Assembly (NCBI GenBank): GCA_040391135.1
Contig: JBEBYL010000006.1
Span: forward strand, 62,001 to 126,000
DNA: 64,000 nucleotides
Direction: 5' to 3'
DNA from: G025836975 sp040391135
GTDB lineage: Bacteria > Pseudomonadota > Gammaproteobacteria > Burkholderiales > Burkholderiaceae_B
Shown here: piece by piece, positions 35,825 through 44,262 of the stretch
Position numbering within the stretch: the stretch's first letter is position 1
Layout of the letters: the number at the start of each line of letters is the position of its first letter
The notes under the pieces: model-generated
What the model was told of the DNA's origin: nothing
Seen by the model: only the letters and a program-made list of their open reading frames with translations
The model's database searches: none
Position numbers and translations under genes: made by a program

Positions 35825-37231
35825 TCAGCGCTTATCCAAGGCTGCCCGCGCTTTACGAAGAATGGCGGGCTCTATGCCGGCCGCCTCGCGATATTTGGCC
35901 ACGGTGCGCCGGGCGATCACCACGCCCCGCTCGGCCAGACGCAGCGCAATCTGACTGTCGGACAGCGGCTTCACGCCCGATTCCTCGGCGACCAGTTTCA
36001 GAATCAGCGAACGCACGGCGGTCGCCGAGGTCGACTCGCCGCCGTCGGTCTGCAATGCCACCCCGAAGAAACCTTTGAGTTCGATGACGCCCCAAGGGGT
36101 TTGGGCATACTTCTGCTTGGTCGCGCGCGATACCGTGGATTCGTGAAGCTCCAGTTCCTGGGCGATATCGCGCAGCAACAAAGGCCGCATGCCTCCGACG
36201 CCGTGTTCAAAAAACTCCTGTTGCTTGTCCACAATGGCCTGAGCCACCCGCAGGACCGTTACGAAACGCTGGCTGACGCTCTTGAGCAAGCCATGCGCCT
36301 GCTGAAGCTGGTCCTGCATGGCGGGCGCCGCAAGCGCTTTGCCCAGCAAATCCTCATACATGGAGTTGATCCGCAAGCGCGGCATGATCGTCGGATTGAT
36401 CCTGGCGACCCATCGCTTGCCGACCTTGCGCACCAGCACGTCGGGCGTAATATAGTCGGCCGTCGAACTGGCCCAATCGCGAGCCGGCTTGGGTTCGAGC
36501 TGCAGCAAGAGTGCGTGCGCAGCCCGCAAGACAGCCTGATCGCAAGACAGCGCATCGCGCAGCTTGATCAGATTGCCGGTAGCCAGCAAGCCCAGATGAT
36601 GGCGGGCGATTTCGCGCGCGCATTCCAGCGCTTCAGGCGCCAACATCGTATCCGAGGCCGCCTTAAGGTATTCCAGCTGCAAGCAGAGGCATTCGCTGAG
36701 GGATCTTGCCCCCACGCCGGGCGGGTCAAAGGATTGCAGCAGGCGCAGGGCGGCGTGCAGCTCGTCCGGCTCGACAATCAATTCCCTCGGCAGGCAGGCA
36801 AGCACCTCATCGAGCGATGTCGGCAGATAGCCGTTTTCGTCCAGCTCCTGGATCAGCAAAGTGATCAGGGCGCAATCGCGCGGCGCGGCACGCGTCAGGC
36901 GCAACTGGTCCAGAAGGTGGTCCTGCAGGGTCTCGGCCAGGGCGGTCTCGGGGCGGGTGGGCTCGTCGTCAGAGCCGCCGCTGGCCCGGCCGGGCATGCC
37001 CGGCGTCATCCAGCGATCTTCCTGCGCCTGCTCTTCATCGGCTACCGTATCGCGCCCATCGGTGTCATACTCTTCCTCGCGTTCGAGCAAGGGATTGTCC
37101 AGCAAGGCTTGCGCCACCTCCAGCTCCAGCTCGTGCGCCGACAACTGCAGGAATCGTATCGATTGCTGCAGTTGCGGGGTCAGCGCCAATTGCTGGTGCT
37201 GACGAAGTTCCAAGGACTGACGCGATTGCAT
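35825..37231 (-). CDS. rpoN: RNA polymerase sigma-54 factor
   Basis: 468 residues from ATG 37231. Region I is the Gln/Leu-rich activator-interacting segment (SLELRQHQQLALTPQLQQSI, HELELEVAQALLDNPLLE). The acidic region II follows, then core-binding and DNA-binding domains. The helix-turn-helix lies near LHESTVSRATKQKYAQTPWG and the RpoN box is ARRTVAKYREA near the C-terminus. It directs transcription of genes needing enhancer-binding ATPases. The usual lptA/lptB and hpf neighbours are absent. The next gene diverges with only 15 bp between start codons, so the two 5' regions overlap. Confidence 0.96.
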   Translation of the reverse strand: MQSRQSLELRQHQQLALTPQLQQSIRFLQLSAHELELEVAQALLDNPLLEREEEYDTDGRDTVADEEQAQEDRWMTPGMPGRASGGSDDEPTRPETALAETLQDHLLDQLRLTRAAPRDCALITLLIQELDENGYLPTSLDEVLACLPRELIVEPDELHAALRLLQSFDPPGVGARSLSECLCLQLEYLKAASDTMLAPEALECAREIARHHLGLLATGNLIKLRDALSCDQAVLRAAHALLLQLEPKPARDWASSTADYITPDVLVRKVGKRWVARINPTIMPRLRINSMYEDLLGKALAAPAMQDQLQQAHGLLKSVSQRFVTVLRVAQAIVDKQQEFFEHGVGGMRPLLLRDIAQELELHESTVSRATKQKYAQTPWGVIELKGFFGVALQTDGGESTSATAVRSLILKLVAEESGVKPLSDSQIALRLAERGVVIARRTVAKYREAAGIEPAILRKARAALDKR

Positions 37232-37246
37232 AGTTAAAATACTTTT

Positions 37247-37807
37247 ATGAAACCAAATACCCTGCAAGAACAGCCTACACCCACTCGCCAGGACCGTACC
37301 CTGCTACGCAACACCTTGCTGAGGCTTACCGCCACGCAAAAAATCGTATGCGCGGTGGTCGTCGCGGTAGTTGCCCTGATCTGGTACGACCTGCTCAATC
37401 GCCTGGTGGCGTTCGGCCGCGGCATCGACTATGAAGGCCTGCACGCACTGGGCGTCCAGGCCGTGGCGCTACTGAAACAGTACAACCCTTTTTTCTGGTG
37501 GGCGGTCGTAGCGCTTTGCACGCTTATTATTGCCTATTTTCTATATGGTTTTGTACAAGGCGCCTTACGCCGGGTCCGCGCCAAAATGGTGGACGAGCAA
37601 ACCATACAAATGCTGGCCTCGAAATTGTCCGAACCGGCCCTGGAAGTCCTGCGCTGGTCCTGGCAGGATCGCCGCGAGCCGATCACCGTGGGCGATTTAC
37701 AACGCGCCGCCGCCGAATTGAGCAGCGGCCGGGCCGCAAAAATCGCTCTGGCGCGGCGCCAGGCCGCCCTGCTCCAGGGGTCGCAAGCCGATGCCGGCGC
37801 GCAATAA
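37247..37807 (+). CDS. Conserved hypothetical protein with two membrane segments
   Basis: 186 residues. Two hydrophobic helices (IVCAVVVAVVALIWYDLL near 33-50 and FFWWAVVALCTLIIAYFLYGF near 83-103) are separated by a short loop, and a charged C-terminal cytoplasmic-type region contains LSEPALEVLRWSWQDRREPI. I do not recognise a family. The start at 37247 has no visible Shine-Dalgarno sequence and the spacer to the divergent rpoN start is only 15 bp, so a later start is possible. leuA and its leader follow in the same direction. Confidence 0.6.
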   Translation: MKPNTLQEQPTPTRQDRTLLRNTLLRLTATQKIVCAVVVAVVALIWYDLLNRLVAFGRGIDYEGLHALGVQAVALLKQYNPFFWWAVVALCTLIIAYFLYGFVQGALRRVRAKMVDEQTIQMLASKLSEPALEVLRWSWQDRREPITVGDLQRAAAELSSGRAAKIALARRQAALLQGSQADAGAQ

Positions 37808-37845
37808 AACTTGCCAAGATTCCAAGAATATGGTTGACTATCGTC

Positions 37846-37995
37846 ATGCAGCCCAAACACGCATCCCTCGTTAATGCCCACGCCAGCAGTCATGCTGCGG
37901 GTGGCGCATTGCGTGTTCCGCGCAGTCCCCTGCGCGCCCGCCTGCTGTCCTTGCCGACCCTATCGCTACTGCTACCGATCGGTTGCCGGGCCTAG
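37846..37995 (+). CDS. Candidate leucine-rich leader peptide of leuA
   Basis: A 49-codon frame ending 130 bp before leuA. Codons 33-43 (37942-37974) encode LLSLPTLSLLL, seven Leu in eleven codons, three of them the CTA codon that is rare in a GC-rich genome; leader peptides of leucine operons use the same trick. The start is uncertain because no ribosome-binding site is seen before ATG 37846; an in-frame TTG at 37909 is possible. A hairpin overlaps its end. Attenuation by leucine supply is inferred. Confidence 0.42.
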   Translation: MQPKHASLVNAHASSHAAGGALRVPRSPLRARLLSLPTLSLLLPIGCRA

Positions 37996-38025
37996 CGTCG
38001 CGTGGCAGTTCGGCAGCCTGTTTTC
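37981..38025 (+). promoter_or_regulatory. Hairpin with T-rich tail in the leuA leader
   Basis: GGTTGCCG (37981-37988) can pair with CGGCAGCC (38011-38018), one G-T pair, with a 22-base loop and TGTTTTC after it. The leader-peptide stop lies in the loop. Whether this is the terminator or the competing structure cannot be told by eye. Confidence 0.35.
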
Positions 38026-38125
38026 AGCCACACCCCCCATCCAACACCGTCATTGAATACCAAAGAGCCACTCTTTTGGCTCCGGTGATTGCGACCAGCC
38101 TATTCCGTTATACAAAGGTGTACCC

Positions 38126-39817
38126 ATGATTTCCAATCCGTCCGACAAATACCGTCCGTTCGTCCCTTTCGTACGCGATTTTTCCGAGCGCACGTGGCCC
38201 AGCAAACGCATTACGCATCCGCCCATCTGGATGAGCACCGACCTGCGCGACGGCAACCAGTCCCTGATCGAACCCATGAGCGTTGAACGCAAGCTGCGTT
38301 TTTTCGAGCAACTGGTCAAGATCGGTTTCAAGGAAATCGAAGTCGGTTTTCCATCGGCTTCGCAAACCGACTTCGATTTCGTGCGCAAACTGGTCGATGA
38401 AAAACGCATACCCGAAGACGTCACCATCATTGTGCTGACGCAGTCGCGCGAAGACTTGATCCAGCGCACGGTGGAATCGGCCGCTGGCGCCAAGAAAGCC
38501 ATCGTCCACCTGTATAACGCCTGCGCCCCGGCCTTCCGAAAGATTGTCTTCAACATGAGCAAGGACGAAGTCAAGGAAATCGCCCTGGGCGGTACGCGCC
38601 TGGTCAAGAAACTGACCGGCCAGCACCCCGAAACCTCCTGGCGCTATGAGTATTCCCCCGAGGTTTTCAGCACCACCGAGCCCGAGTTCGCCCTGGACGT
38701 GTGCAACGCCGTGACCGAAGCCTGGCAGCCTACGCCGGACTCGAAGATCATCTTCAACCTGCCGGCCACGATCGAGGCGACGACGCCCAATATGTACGCC
38801 GACCAGATCGAATGGATGCACAACAACCTGAAGCAGCGCGACAGCATCGTGCTGAGCGTGCACCCGCACAACGACAGGGGCACGGCGGTGGCGGCGGCCG
38901 AACTTGCCGTCATGGCCGGCGCCGACCGCATTGAGGGCTGCCTGTTCGGCAATGGCGAGCGCACCGGAAACGTCGACCTGGTCACTTTGGCCCTGAATCT
39001 GTATACGCAGGGCATACATCCCGGACTGGATTTTTCGGATATCGATGAAGTCCGTCGTTGCGTCGAATACTGCAATCAGTTGCCGGTGCATCCACGCCAT
39101 CCCTATGCGGGGGATCTGGTCTTTACCGCCTTCTCGGGTTCGCACCAGGATGCCATCAAGAAGGGCTTCGCCCGTCAGGAAGCCGATGCGCCATGGGAAG
39201 TGCCTTATCTGCCTATTGACCCGGCCGACCTGGGTCGCAGCTACGATGCGGTTATCCGCGTCAACAGCCAGTCGGGCAAGGGCGGCGTCTCGTACCTGCT
39301 GGAACAGGAGCACGGCCTGGTGTTGCCGCGCCGCCTGCAGATCGAGTTCAGCCGCGCGATTCAGCGCGTCACGGACGAGACGGGCGCGGAAGTGACAGCC
39401 ACCAAGGTGTACGATATTTTCTCCAGCGAGTACCTGGATGTCGAGCAAACCTGGAAGCTGATACGCCACCGGATCACGGGCGATCCCAAGGCGGGCAGCG
39501 GCAATCAGTTCGTGATCGAAGCGGAGGTCGAGGAAAACGGCCAGGTGCGAAACCTGGTCGGCCGCGGAGACGGCGCGATTTCGGCATTCGTGAATGCGCT
39601 GGACAGCGATGTGAAGATCATGGACTACCACGAGCATGCGATCGGTACGGGCACGGACACGCGAGCCGCCTGCTATGTTGAGCTGCGGGTGGGCGAGTCA
39701 TCGACGGGCTTCGGGGTGGGTATCCATGGAGACATTGTTACCGCTTCGTTCCTAGCCATTCTTAGCGCGGTGAACCGCCATGCTGTGGCGCAGAAGGCGG
39801 AAGCCATGGCGGCCTGA
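38126..39817 (+). CDS. leuA: 2-Isopropylmalate synthase
   Basis: 563 residues, the long (type 2) form of LeuA. The catalytic barrel has STDLRDGNQSLIEPM, SVHPHNDRGTAVAAAELAVM in two parts with the HxN/D metal ligands, and CLFGNGERTGNVDLVTLALN. The C-terminal LeuA regulatory domain (from about residue 430; RAACYVELRVGESSTGFGVG) binds leucine for feedback inhibition. It condenses acetyl-CoA with 2-ketoisovalerate in the first committed step to leucine. leuB/leuC/leuD are not adjacent. A possible leader peptide precedes it and an intrinsic terminator follows. Confidence 0.97.
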   Translation: MISNPSDKYRPFVPFVRDFSERTWPSKRITHPPIWMSTDLRDGNQSLIEPMSVERKLRFFEQLVKIGFKEIEVGFPSASQTDFDFVRKLVDEKRIPEDVTIIVLTQSREDLIQRTVESAAGAKKAIVHLYNACAPAFRKIVFNMSKDEVKEIALGGTRLVKKLTGQHPETSWRYEYSPEVFSTTEPEFALDVCNAVTEAWQPTPDSKIIFNLPATIEATTPNMYADQIEWMHNNLKQRDSIVLSVHPHNDRGTAVAAAELAVMAGADRIEGCLFGNGERTGNVDLVTLALNLYTQGIHPGLDFSDIDEVRRCVEYCNQLPVHPRHPYAGDLVFTAFSGSHQDAIKKGFARQEADAPWEVPYLPIDPADLGRSYDAVIRVNSQSGKGGVSYLLEQEHGLVLPRRLQIEFSRAIQRVTDETGAEVTATKVYDIFSSEYLDVEQTWKLIRHRITGDPKAGSGNQFVIEAEVEENGQVRNLVGRGDGAISAFVNALDSDVKIMDYHEHAIGTGTDTRAACYVELRVGESSTGFGVGIHGDIVTASFLAILSAVNRHAVAQKAEAMAA

Positions 39818-39844
39818 TCGCATCAAAGCTGATTCATGTTTTTC

Positions 39845-39877
39845 AAGCGTCCGGGCTAGAAGCCTGGGCGCTTTTTT
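39845..39877 (+). terminator. Intrinsic terminator after leuA
   Basis: Arms AAGCGTCCGGGC (39845-39856) and GCCTGGGCGCTT (39862-39873, with two G-T pairs) enclose a 5-base loop and are followed by a run of T ending at 39877. Confidence 0.85.
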
Positions 39878-40016
39878 GTTTGGTTTGCGGCTTTGGGGGT
39901 CGGGCCTTTCCATGTTTCTTAAGAGGCGCGGCTGGGAAGCGGGCCGCCACATACATCCCCGGTTTTCCTAGAGCTTCCTCGCATGCATGCATGCAGGTCA
40001 ATCGTCGCAAGCACTT

Positions 40017-40027
40017 AAATCGTTTGT
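40017..40027 (-). promoter_or_regulatory. Shared catabolic motif, copy 1 (ACAAACGATTT)
   Basis: Read on the minus strand: ACAAACGATTT, identical over 11 bases to the other two copies (45472-45484, 51960-51972), which extend to ACAAACGATTTGT. It is 65 bp before the extradiol dioxygenase start, in an AT-richer stretch, where a LysR operator would be expected. Confidence 0.55.
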
Positions 40028-40091
40028 CTTGTTTGCCGCTTCGGCCTAGATTGTTATTTTGACAACAATATATCTGGGAGCCGGAGCAGAC

Positions 40092-41072
40092 ATGCAAACC
40101 CAAACCTCTGAAGATCTCGGCGTTCAAGCACACGACACGCGGTATTTTCGTCCCCGTCGCTTGGGCCATGTGAATCTTATCGTCGACAGCACTGAAGAGT
40201 CCATGCGTTTCTATAATGCGGTGATCGGCTTTGAGGAGGCCTATCGCGTCGTGGCCATCAAGGGAGGCTTCCTGAGCAATGGCAATACGCATCACGATGT
40301 CGGCATGATAGAAGCCTCCGGCCCGGCGGGCCGGGGACGTAAGCCCGGCCTTAACCATCTGGCTTTCGAGCTGGAGACGGAAGTCGACCTTGTGAACGGC
40401 TACAAGCTCGCCCTCGACGACGGCATGATTTTTCAGCGCACGCTGGATCACGACATTGCGCATTCGGCCTATGCCGCAGACCCCGACGGCAATTCCTGCG
40501 AGCTGTATGCGGATGTCATCCGCGACTGGCGCAACGCGCGGACAGGCTCCGTCACCAAGCCGAAGCCGGAGTGGTGGCCCGGACTGACAGAACCTTCCGC
40601 CGAGCGCAATTACGATCCCTGCCCCCGGATCCAGCGGGTGGATGACGCCGTCTTCCATCCGCTGCGGACCAAACATGCCACGTTGATTGTCCAGGACATC
40701 GATGCGTCGATTGCCTTCTACACGAATAACATCGGCCTTGATTTGATCGCCCGGCATGACAGCGGCGCTTATGCCTTGCTGGGGGGCTCCTGCGGCGAAC
40801 GCAATGTCGCGCTGATGCAGGCACAATCGGACACGGCGCCGGGGCTGCATCATGTGGGCATGGAGCTCGCCGATGAAGCAGAGCTGGACGCATCGCTGTC
40901 GCGCTTGCGTGCCGAGAAGAAGATCGAGCACTTCGTCATTGACCATGCCGTCAGGCGCGCTGTCTTCCTGAAGGACCCCGACGGGTTACTGCTGCAATTG
41001 TTCGTCGATCGCACGGCCACAAATGAAGACTGGGGCCGTCTTGATCCGCAACTCGCGCTTTGGCTACTTTAA
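40092..41072 (+). CDS. Two-domain VOC / extradiol ring-cleavage dioxygenase-like protein
   Basis: 326 residues from ATG 40092, with GGAG upstream. Two vicinal-oxygen-chelate domains: residues about 23-145 and 190-310. The Fe(II) triad is complete in the first domain (His26 in GHVNLIV, His89 in LNHLAFE, Glu137 in SCELYAD), with a Tyr (Y127) placed as in extradiol enzymes. In the second domain the corresponding positions are His195, His253/254 and Gln302, so that site lacks the acidic ligand. Classical enzymes such as BphC have the active site in the C-terminal domain. It is followed by a meta-cleavage-type hydrolase, consistent with cleavage of a catechol-like ring. Confidence 0.78.
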   Translation: MQTQTSEDLGVQAHDTRYFRPRRLGHVNLIVDSTEESMRFYNAVIGFEEAYRVVAIKGGFLSNGNTHHDVGMIEASGPAGRGRKPGLNHLAFELETEVDLVNGYKLALDDGMIFQRTLDHDIAHSAYAADPDGNSCELYADVIRDWRNARTGSVTKPKPEWWPGLTEPSAERNYDPCPRIQRVDDAVFHPLRTKHATLIVQDIDASIAFYTNNIGLDLIARHDSGAYALLGGSCGERNVALMQAQSDTAPGLHHVGMELADEAELDASLSRLRAEKKIEHFVIDHAVRRAVFLKDPDGLLLQLFVDRTATNEDWGRLDPQLALWLL

Positions 41073-41080
41073 GGACGAGC

Positions 41081-41929
41081 ATGATCGGCATCAACGCAGC
41101 ACGGCAATTTATCGACATCCTGGGCATCCGCACGGCCTACTATGAAAGCAATCCGGACGGCTCATCGTCCTCTACGGTTGTATTGTTCCATGGCGGCGCC
41201 CCGGGCGCGTGCTCTGATCTGAATTGGTTTCGCAATTTTGATGCCTTGGTCATGGCGGGGCATCGCGTGGTCGCGTTCGATCAGCCCGGGTATGGCTTTA
41301 GCGATGCACCGGACGACCATACGATCGAGTTCCGATACCGCCATGCGGTCGCCTTCCTAAAGACGCTGGGCCTGGCGTCGGCACATCTGGTGGGCAACTC
41401 CATTGGCGGCCTGCTCTGCACCTTGATCGCGCTACGCGAGGACAGCGCGCATCTGGCAAGGTCGCTGGTACTGGCGGCCCCTTTTCCGTTTTTCGATGTT
41501 CCGGATACGGCCGTCGAGAAGCTCGCCACCCATCGCTCGCGCCTGGGCTCTATTGAACCCACTTTTGAAAGCATACGTCAGCTTTGCCTCAATACCTTCA
41601 GCCAGCCGGAAGCGCTGACGGACGATATCGTGAACCTGCGCCTGTCAATGCTGCAGGGTGATCGCTGGGCAGCCTATAAGGCACGCAGCGCAGTATCGCG
41701 GGAATTCAACCGCGAAGACGTGCGCAGCGCAATAATAGGCTCGCCAACGCTGATGGTGTGGGGCCTGAATGATCGCAGCCTGCCTTGCGACATCGGCCTG
41801 CAGGCACTGCATCATTTCAACGATGCCCAGTTCATGTTCCTGCCGCGTTGCGGCCATTGGCCGCAAACCGAGCAATCCACGATATTCAATCGCAATACGA
41901 TCGGCTTTCTGGACGAACAATCCCGCTGA
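41081..41929 (+). CDS. Alpha/beta hydrolase, meta-cleavage product hydrolase type
   Basis: 282 residues from ATG 41081 (AAGGA five bases upstream, eight bases after the dioxygenase stop). The oxyanion-hole motif FHGGAPGACSDLNWF and the triad Ser107 (GNSIGG), Asp231 (WGLNDRS) and His259 (CGHWPQ) are intact. Its closest known relatives by layout are BphD/HsaD-type C-C hydrolases that split the ring-fission product of extradiol cleavage. Pairing with the upstream dioxygenase supports this. The ring substrate is unknown. Confidence 0.85.
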   Translation: MIGINAARQFIDILGIRTAYYESNPDGSSSSTVVLFHGGAPGACSDLNWFRNFDALVMAGHRVVAFDQPGYGFSDAPDDHTIEFRYRHAVAFLKTLGLASAHLVGNSIGGLLCTLIALREDSAHLARSLVLAAPFPFFDVPDTAVEKLATHRSRLGSIEPTFESIRQLCLNTFSQPEALTDDIVNLRLSMLQGDRWAAYKARSAVSREFNREDVRSAIIGSPTLMVWGLNDRSLPCDIGLQALHHFNDAQFMFLPRCGHWPQTEQSTIFNRNTIGFLDEQSR

Positions 41930-41933
41930 TGGC

Positions 41934-41963
41934 AGCACGGACAGCTGGCCGCCAGTCCGTGCT
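41934..41963. terminator. Stem-loop between convergent hydrolase and reductase genes
   Basis: Perfect 9-bp arms AGCACGGAC (41934-41942) and GTCCGTGCT (41955-41963) with a 12-base loop, just after the hydrolase stop. No T-run, so termination is probable by position only. Confidence 0.5.
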
Positions 41964-41981
41964 CATCAACAACTTGTGCGC

Positions 41982-42944
41982 TTAAAGATCGATGACCAGC
42001 CGACCGCCTCGGGCACGCGAACAGCAAGGCAGAAATACATTATTAGCGGCTCGTTCGGCTTCCGACAGGTACATATCACGATGCTCGGGCACGCCTTCCA
42101 ACACGGTGGTCATGCACGTTCCGCAAATGCCCTGCTCGCAGGAGGTTTCTATTTCGACACCGTGCCGCTCAAGCGCCTCGACCACCGACTCGTCGGATCG
42201 CACCTGGATGACCTTGCCTGACTTGGCAAGAACGACCTCAAACCCGGTATCGCCCTCGACGATCGACGAGACAGCGGTGAAATGTTCGACATGGACCTGT
42301 GCGCCAGGAAAACCGGCCTTCCCGGCTTGGCCAGCAACCGCTGCAATGAACCCAGCCGGCCCGCAAACGTATAGATGCGTGTCCATGGGCGCTGCCGCGA
42401 GTACGGCATCGGCGTCAAACCGTTGCTGCACCGGGCCATCGTCCACATGGACATGCACCCGATCGGCGAACGTTGCGTGTTTGAGCCGTTCGACGAACGC
42501 CATGCGCTCCAGGTTGCGGCCGCAATAATGCAGTGCGAAATCCGCCCCCTCTTGCGCCAGCACTTCCGCCATGGCCAATATCGGCGTAATGCCTATGCCG
42601 CCGGCAAACAGCAGATAGCGGCTTCCCGCGCTGTCCAGCGCAAAGAGGTTGCGAGGCGCACTGATTGTAAGCCGGTCTCCTTCGCGAATCCGCTCATGCA
42701 TGGCCAGCGAACCGCCTCGCGACTCCGGCTCTTTGAGTACACCGATGAGGTATCGATGGCGTTCGGCAGGGTTGTTGCACAAGGAATACTGACGGCACAG
42801 GCCATTGCCCAGGTTTACATCAATGTGCGCCCCCGCGGTAAAGCGCGGCAATATATCGCCCGTTGCGCTAACCAATTCAAACGTGCATATGCCCGCTGCC
42901 TCTTTGGCTTTCTGCGCAACAATAACTTCCAGCGTTTCGGGCAT
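41982..42944 (-). CDS. Reductase component of a Rieske oxygenase (FNR-type, ferredoxin domain)
   Basis: 320 residues in the phthalate-dioxygenase-reductase order: flavin domain with RQYSLCN, NAD(P) domain with LFAGGIGITPILAM, and a C-terminal plant-type [2Fe-2S] domain with CEQGICGTC and a final Cys in FLPCCSRA. It moves electrons from NAD(P)H to the oxygenase. It follows the Rieske oxygenase gene by 29 bp on the same strand and ends the operon, converging on the hydrolase. This class IA design matches phthalate- and vanillate-type oxygenases. Confidence 0.92.
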   Translation of the reverse strand: MPETLEVIVAQKAKEAAGICTFELVSATGDILPRFTAGAHIDVNLGNGLCRQYSLCNNPAERHRYLIGVLKEPESRGGSLAMHERIREGDRLTISAPRNLFALDSAGSRYLLFAGGIGITPILAMAEVLAQEGADFALHYCGRNLERMAFVERLKHATFADRVHVHVDDGPVQQRFDADAVLAAAPMDTHLYVCGPAGFIAAVAGQAGKAGFPGAQVHVEHFTAVSSIVEGDTGFEVVLAKSGKVIQVRSDESVVEALERHGVEIETSCEQGICGTCMTTVLEGVPEHRDMYLSEAERAANNVFLPCCSRARGGRLVIDL

Positions 42945-42973
42945 CTTCGTGATTCAACCTATGCTGCGTCGGC

Positions 42974-44251
42974 TCAAGACGCTGCAGCGGCATCAAGAGA
43001 AGAGAGAAAAACCTTGAGATCACCGATGTCGGCAACAAGGTCTACCGGCTGCGCGGAGTATACCGAACCGTCCTTCACGAGCTCCCGAAATTTTTGCAGA
43101 GATTCCGGGCTGGAAAGGACGTCCAGTATCTTGCGCCGCGCAGCCACTATGGCGAGATCCGCGCTGACGAGTTTCTCTTGTGAGCGATCGGTAATGCGGC
43201 CCATCCCTTCCTGCATGGCGCGATCCTGATCGTTCACGCCATGGATGCCGGTCGTGGGGACACCGCGCTGCGCGGCGCGATCCACGAGGTAATCGTTGCG
43301 CCTGGTACGTAGCGGCTGCCACGTGTCGATGATCGATCCATTATTCAGATGCACCGGCTGGTAGTTATACTCCGGCGGAAACGAAACGCCCTTGTCGACG
43401 AACTCGTGGAAGGCGGGTGGAAGCTCGCCTTCCATCACATAACTGAAGTCCCAACAGTAGGTGTTTTCGTCGTCGATGGGTACCCAGGCCCTACCGCCGA
43501 TGGGCCAGGCGGCGCTTGGGATGACCGAGAACATGGGCGCCATCCATTGCGTGACGCGCCAGTAGTAGCGCTCTTGCGCAATGCGGCGCGCAATGGACAT
43601 GAAGCCGATCGGCGTATGTTCGATATTAAGCGACGGGCGCGGATCGGAGTAGGTGTATCGGCGATGAACGCGGTCCGAGCTGACGCCTTGCTCAGACTTA
43701 TGCAAGGTCGAGACATGAGAGCTGTCGATTTCGCCCTCGGCCCCTTGAACCCAGTTGGTTTCCTGCAGCCACACAGTGGCCAACCGCTGTGCGGCGGGCA
43801 GATTCATCCAGGGGAACTGGGGTAGCGCGGGAGCCTCGTCGTCACCCATATATACCCAGACGATGTCCGCCTTTTCGATAACGCGATAGGCCTTAAGCTG
43901 CATTTTCTTGCAGACATTGGGCGATGCTTCGCTGGGCATCTCGAGGCACTGTCCATTGGCGCCATACAGCCATCCATGATAAGAGCAGCGGATACCCTGG
44001 TCTTCGACCTTTCCGAAAAAGAGCGGAGCGCCTCGATGCAGGCAATTGGCCTGCACGATGCCCACCAGCCCCGAGCCATCCCGAAATGCAATGAGGTCTT
44101 CACCTAGCAGCCTCAGCCGTACAGGAGAGGGATGCTCGCCGGACAGCTGGCATGACCGCAGGGCGGGAAGCCATATCGATCTGAACATCTGATTACCGGG
44201 CGTACCCTTCCCCACTCGGCACAACAGCTCGTTATTCTCTTTGGTCAGCAC
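42974..44251 (-). CDS. Rieske ring-hydroxylating oxygenase, phthalate-dioxygenase type
   Basis: 425 residues. The Rieske centre is CLHRGAPLFFG (Cys70, His72) with CSYHGW (Cys89, His92). The catalytic mononuclear iron site is around EIDSSHVSTLH (His-x4-His with a nearby Asp). The length, N-terminus (LLCRVGKGTPGNQMFRSIWLPA in two blocks) and absence of a beta subunit gene fit the homo-oligomeric phthalate 4,5-dioxygenase / phenoxybenzoate dioxygenase group. The reductase gene follows. Ring dihydroxylation or O-demethylation of an aromatic carboxylate is likely; the precise substrate is not known. Confidence 0.92.
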   Translation of the reverse strand: MLTKENNELLCRVGKGTPGNQMFRSIWLPALRSCQLSGEHPSPVRLRLLGEDLIAFRDGSGLVGIVQANCLHRGAPLFFGKVEDQGIRCSYHGWLYGANGQCLEMPSEASPNVCKKMQLKAYRVIEKADIVWVYMGDDEAPALPQFPWMNLPAAQRLATVWLQETNWVQGAEGEIDSSHVSTLHKSEQGVSSDRVHRRYTYSDPRPSLNIEHTPIGFMSIARRIAQERYYWRVTQWMAPMFSVIPSAAWPIGGRAWVPIDDENTYCWDFSYVMEGELPPAFHEFVDKGVSFPPEYNYQPVHLNNGSIIDTWQPLRTRRNDYLVDRAAQRGVPTTGIHGVNDQDRAMQEGMGRITDRSQEKLVSADLAIVAARRKILDVLSSPESLQKFRELVKDGSVYSAQPVDLVADIGDLKVFLSSLDAAAAS

Positions 44252-44262
44252 AACTTTCTCCT

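Noticed and set aside
39981..39994. GCAT repeated (GCATGCATGCATGC) upstream of the dioxygenase gene
   Set aside because: A short simple repeat, palindromic by nature; no evidence that it is an operator.
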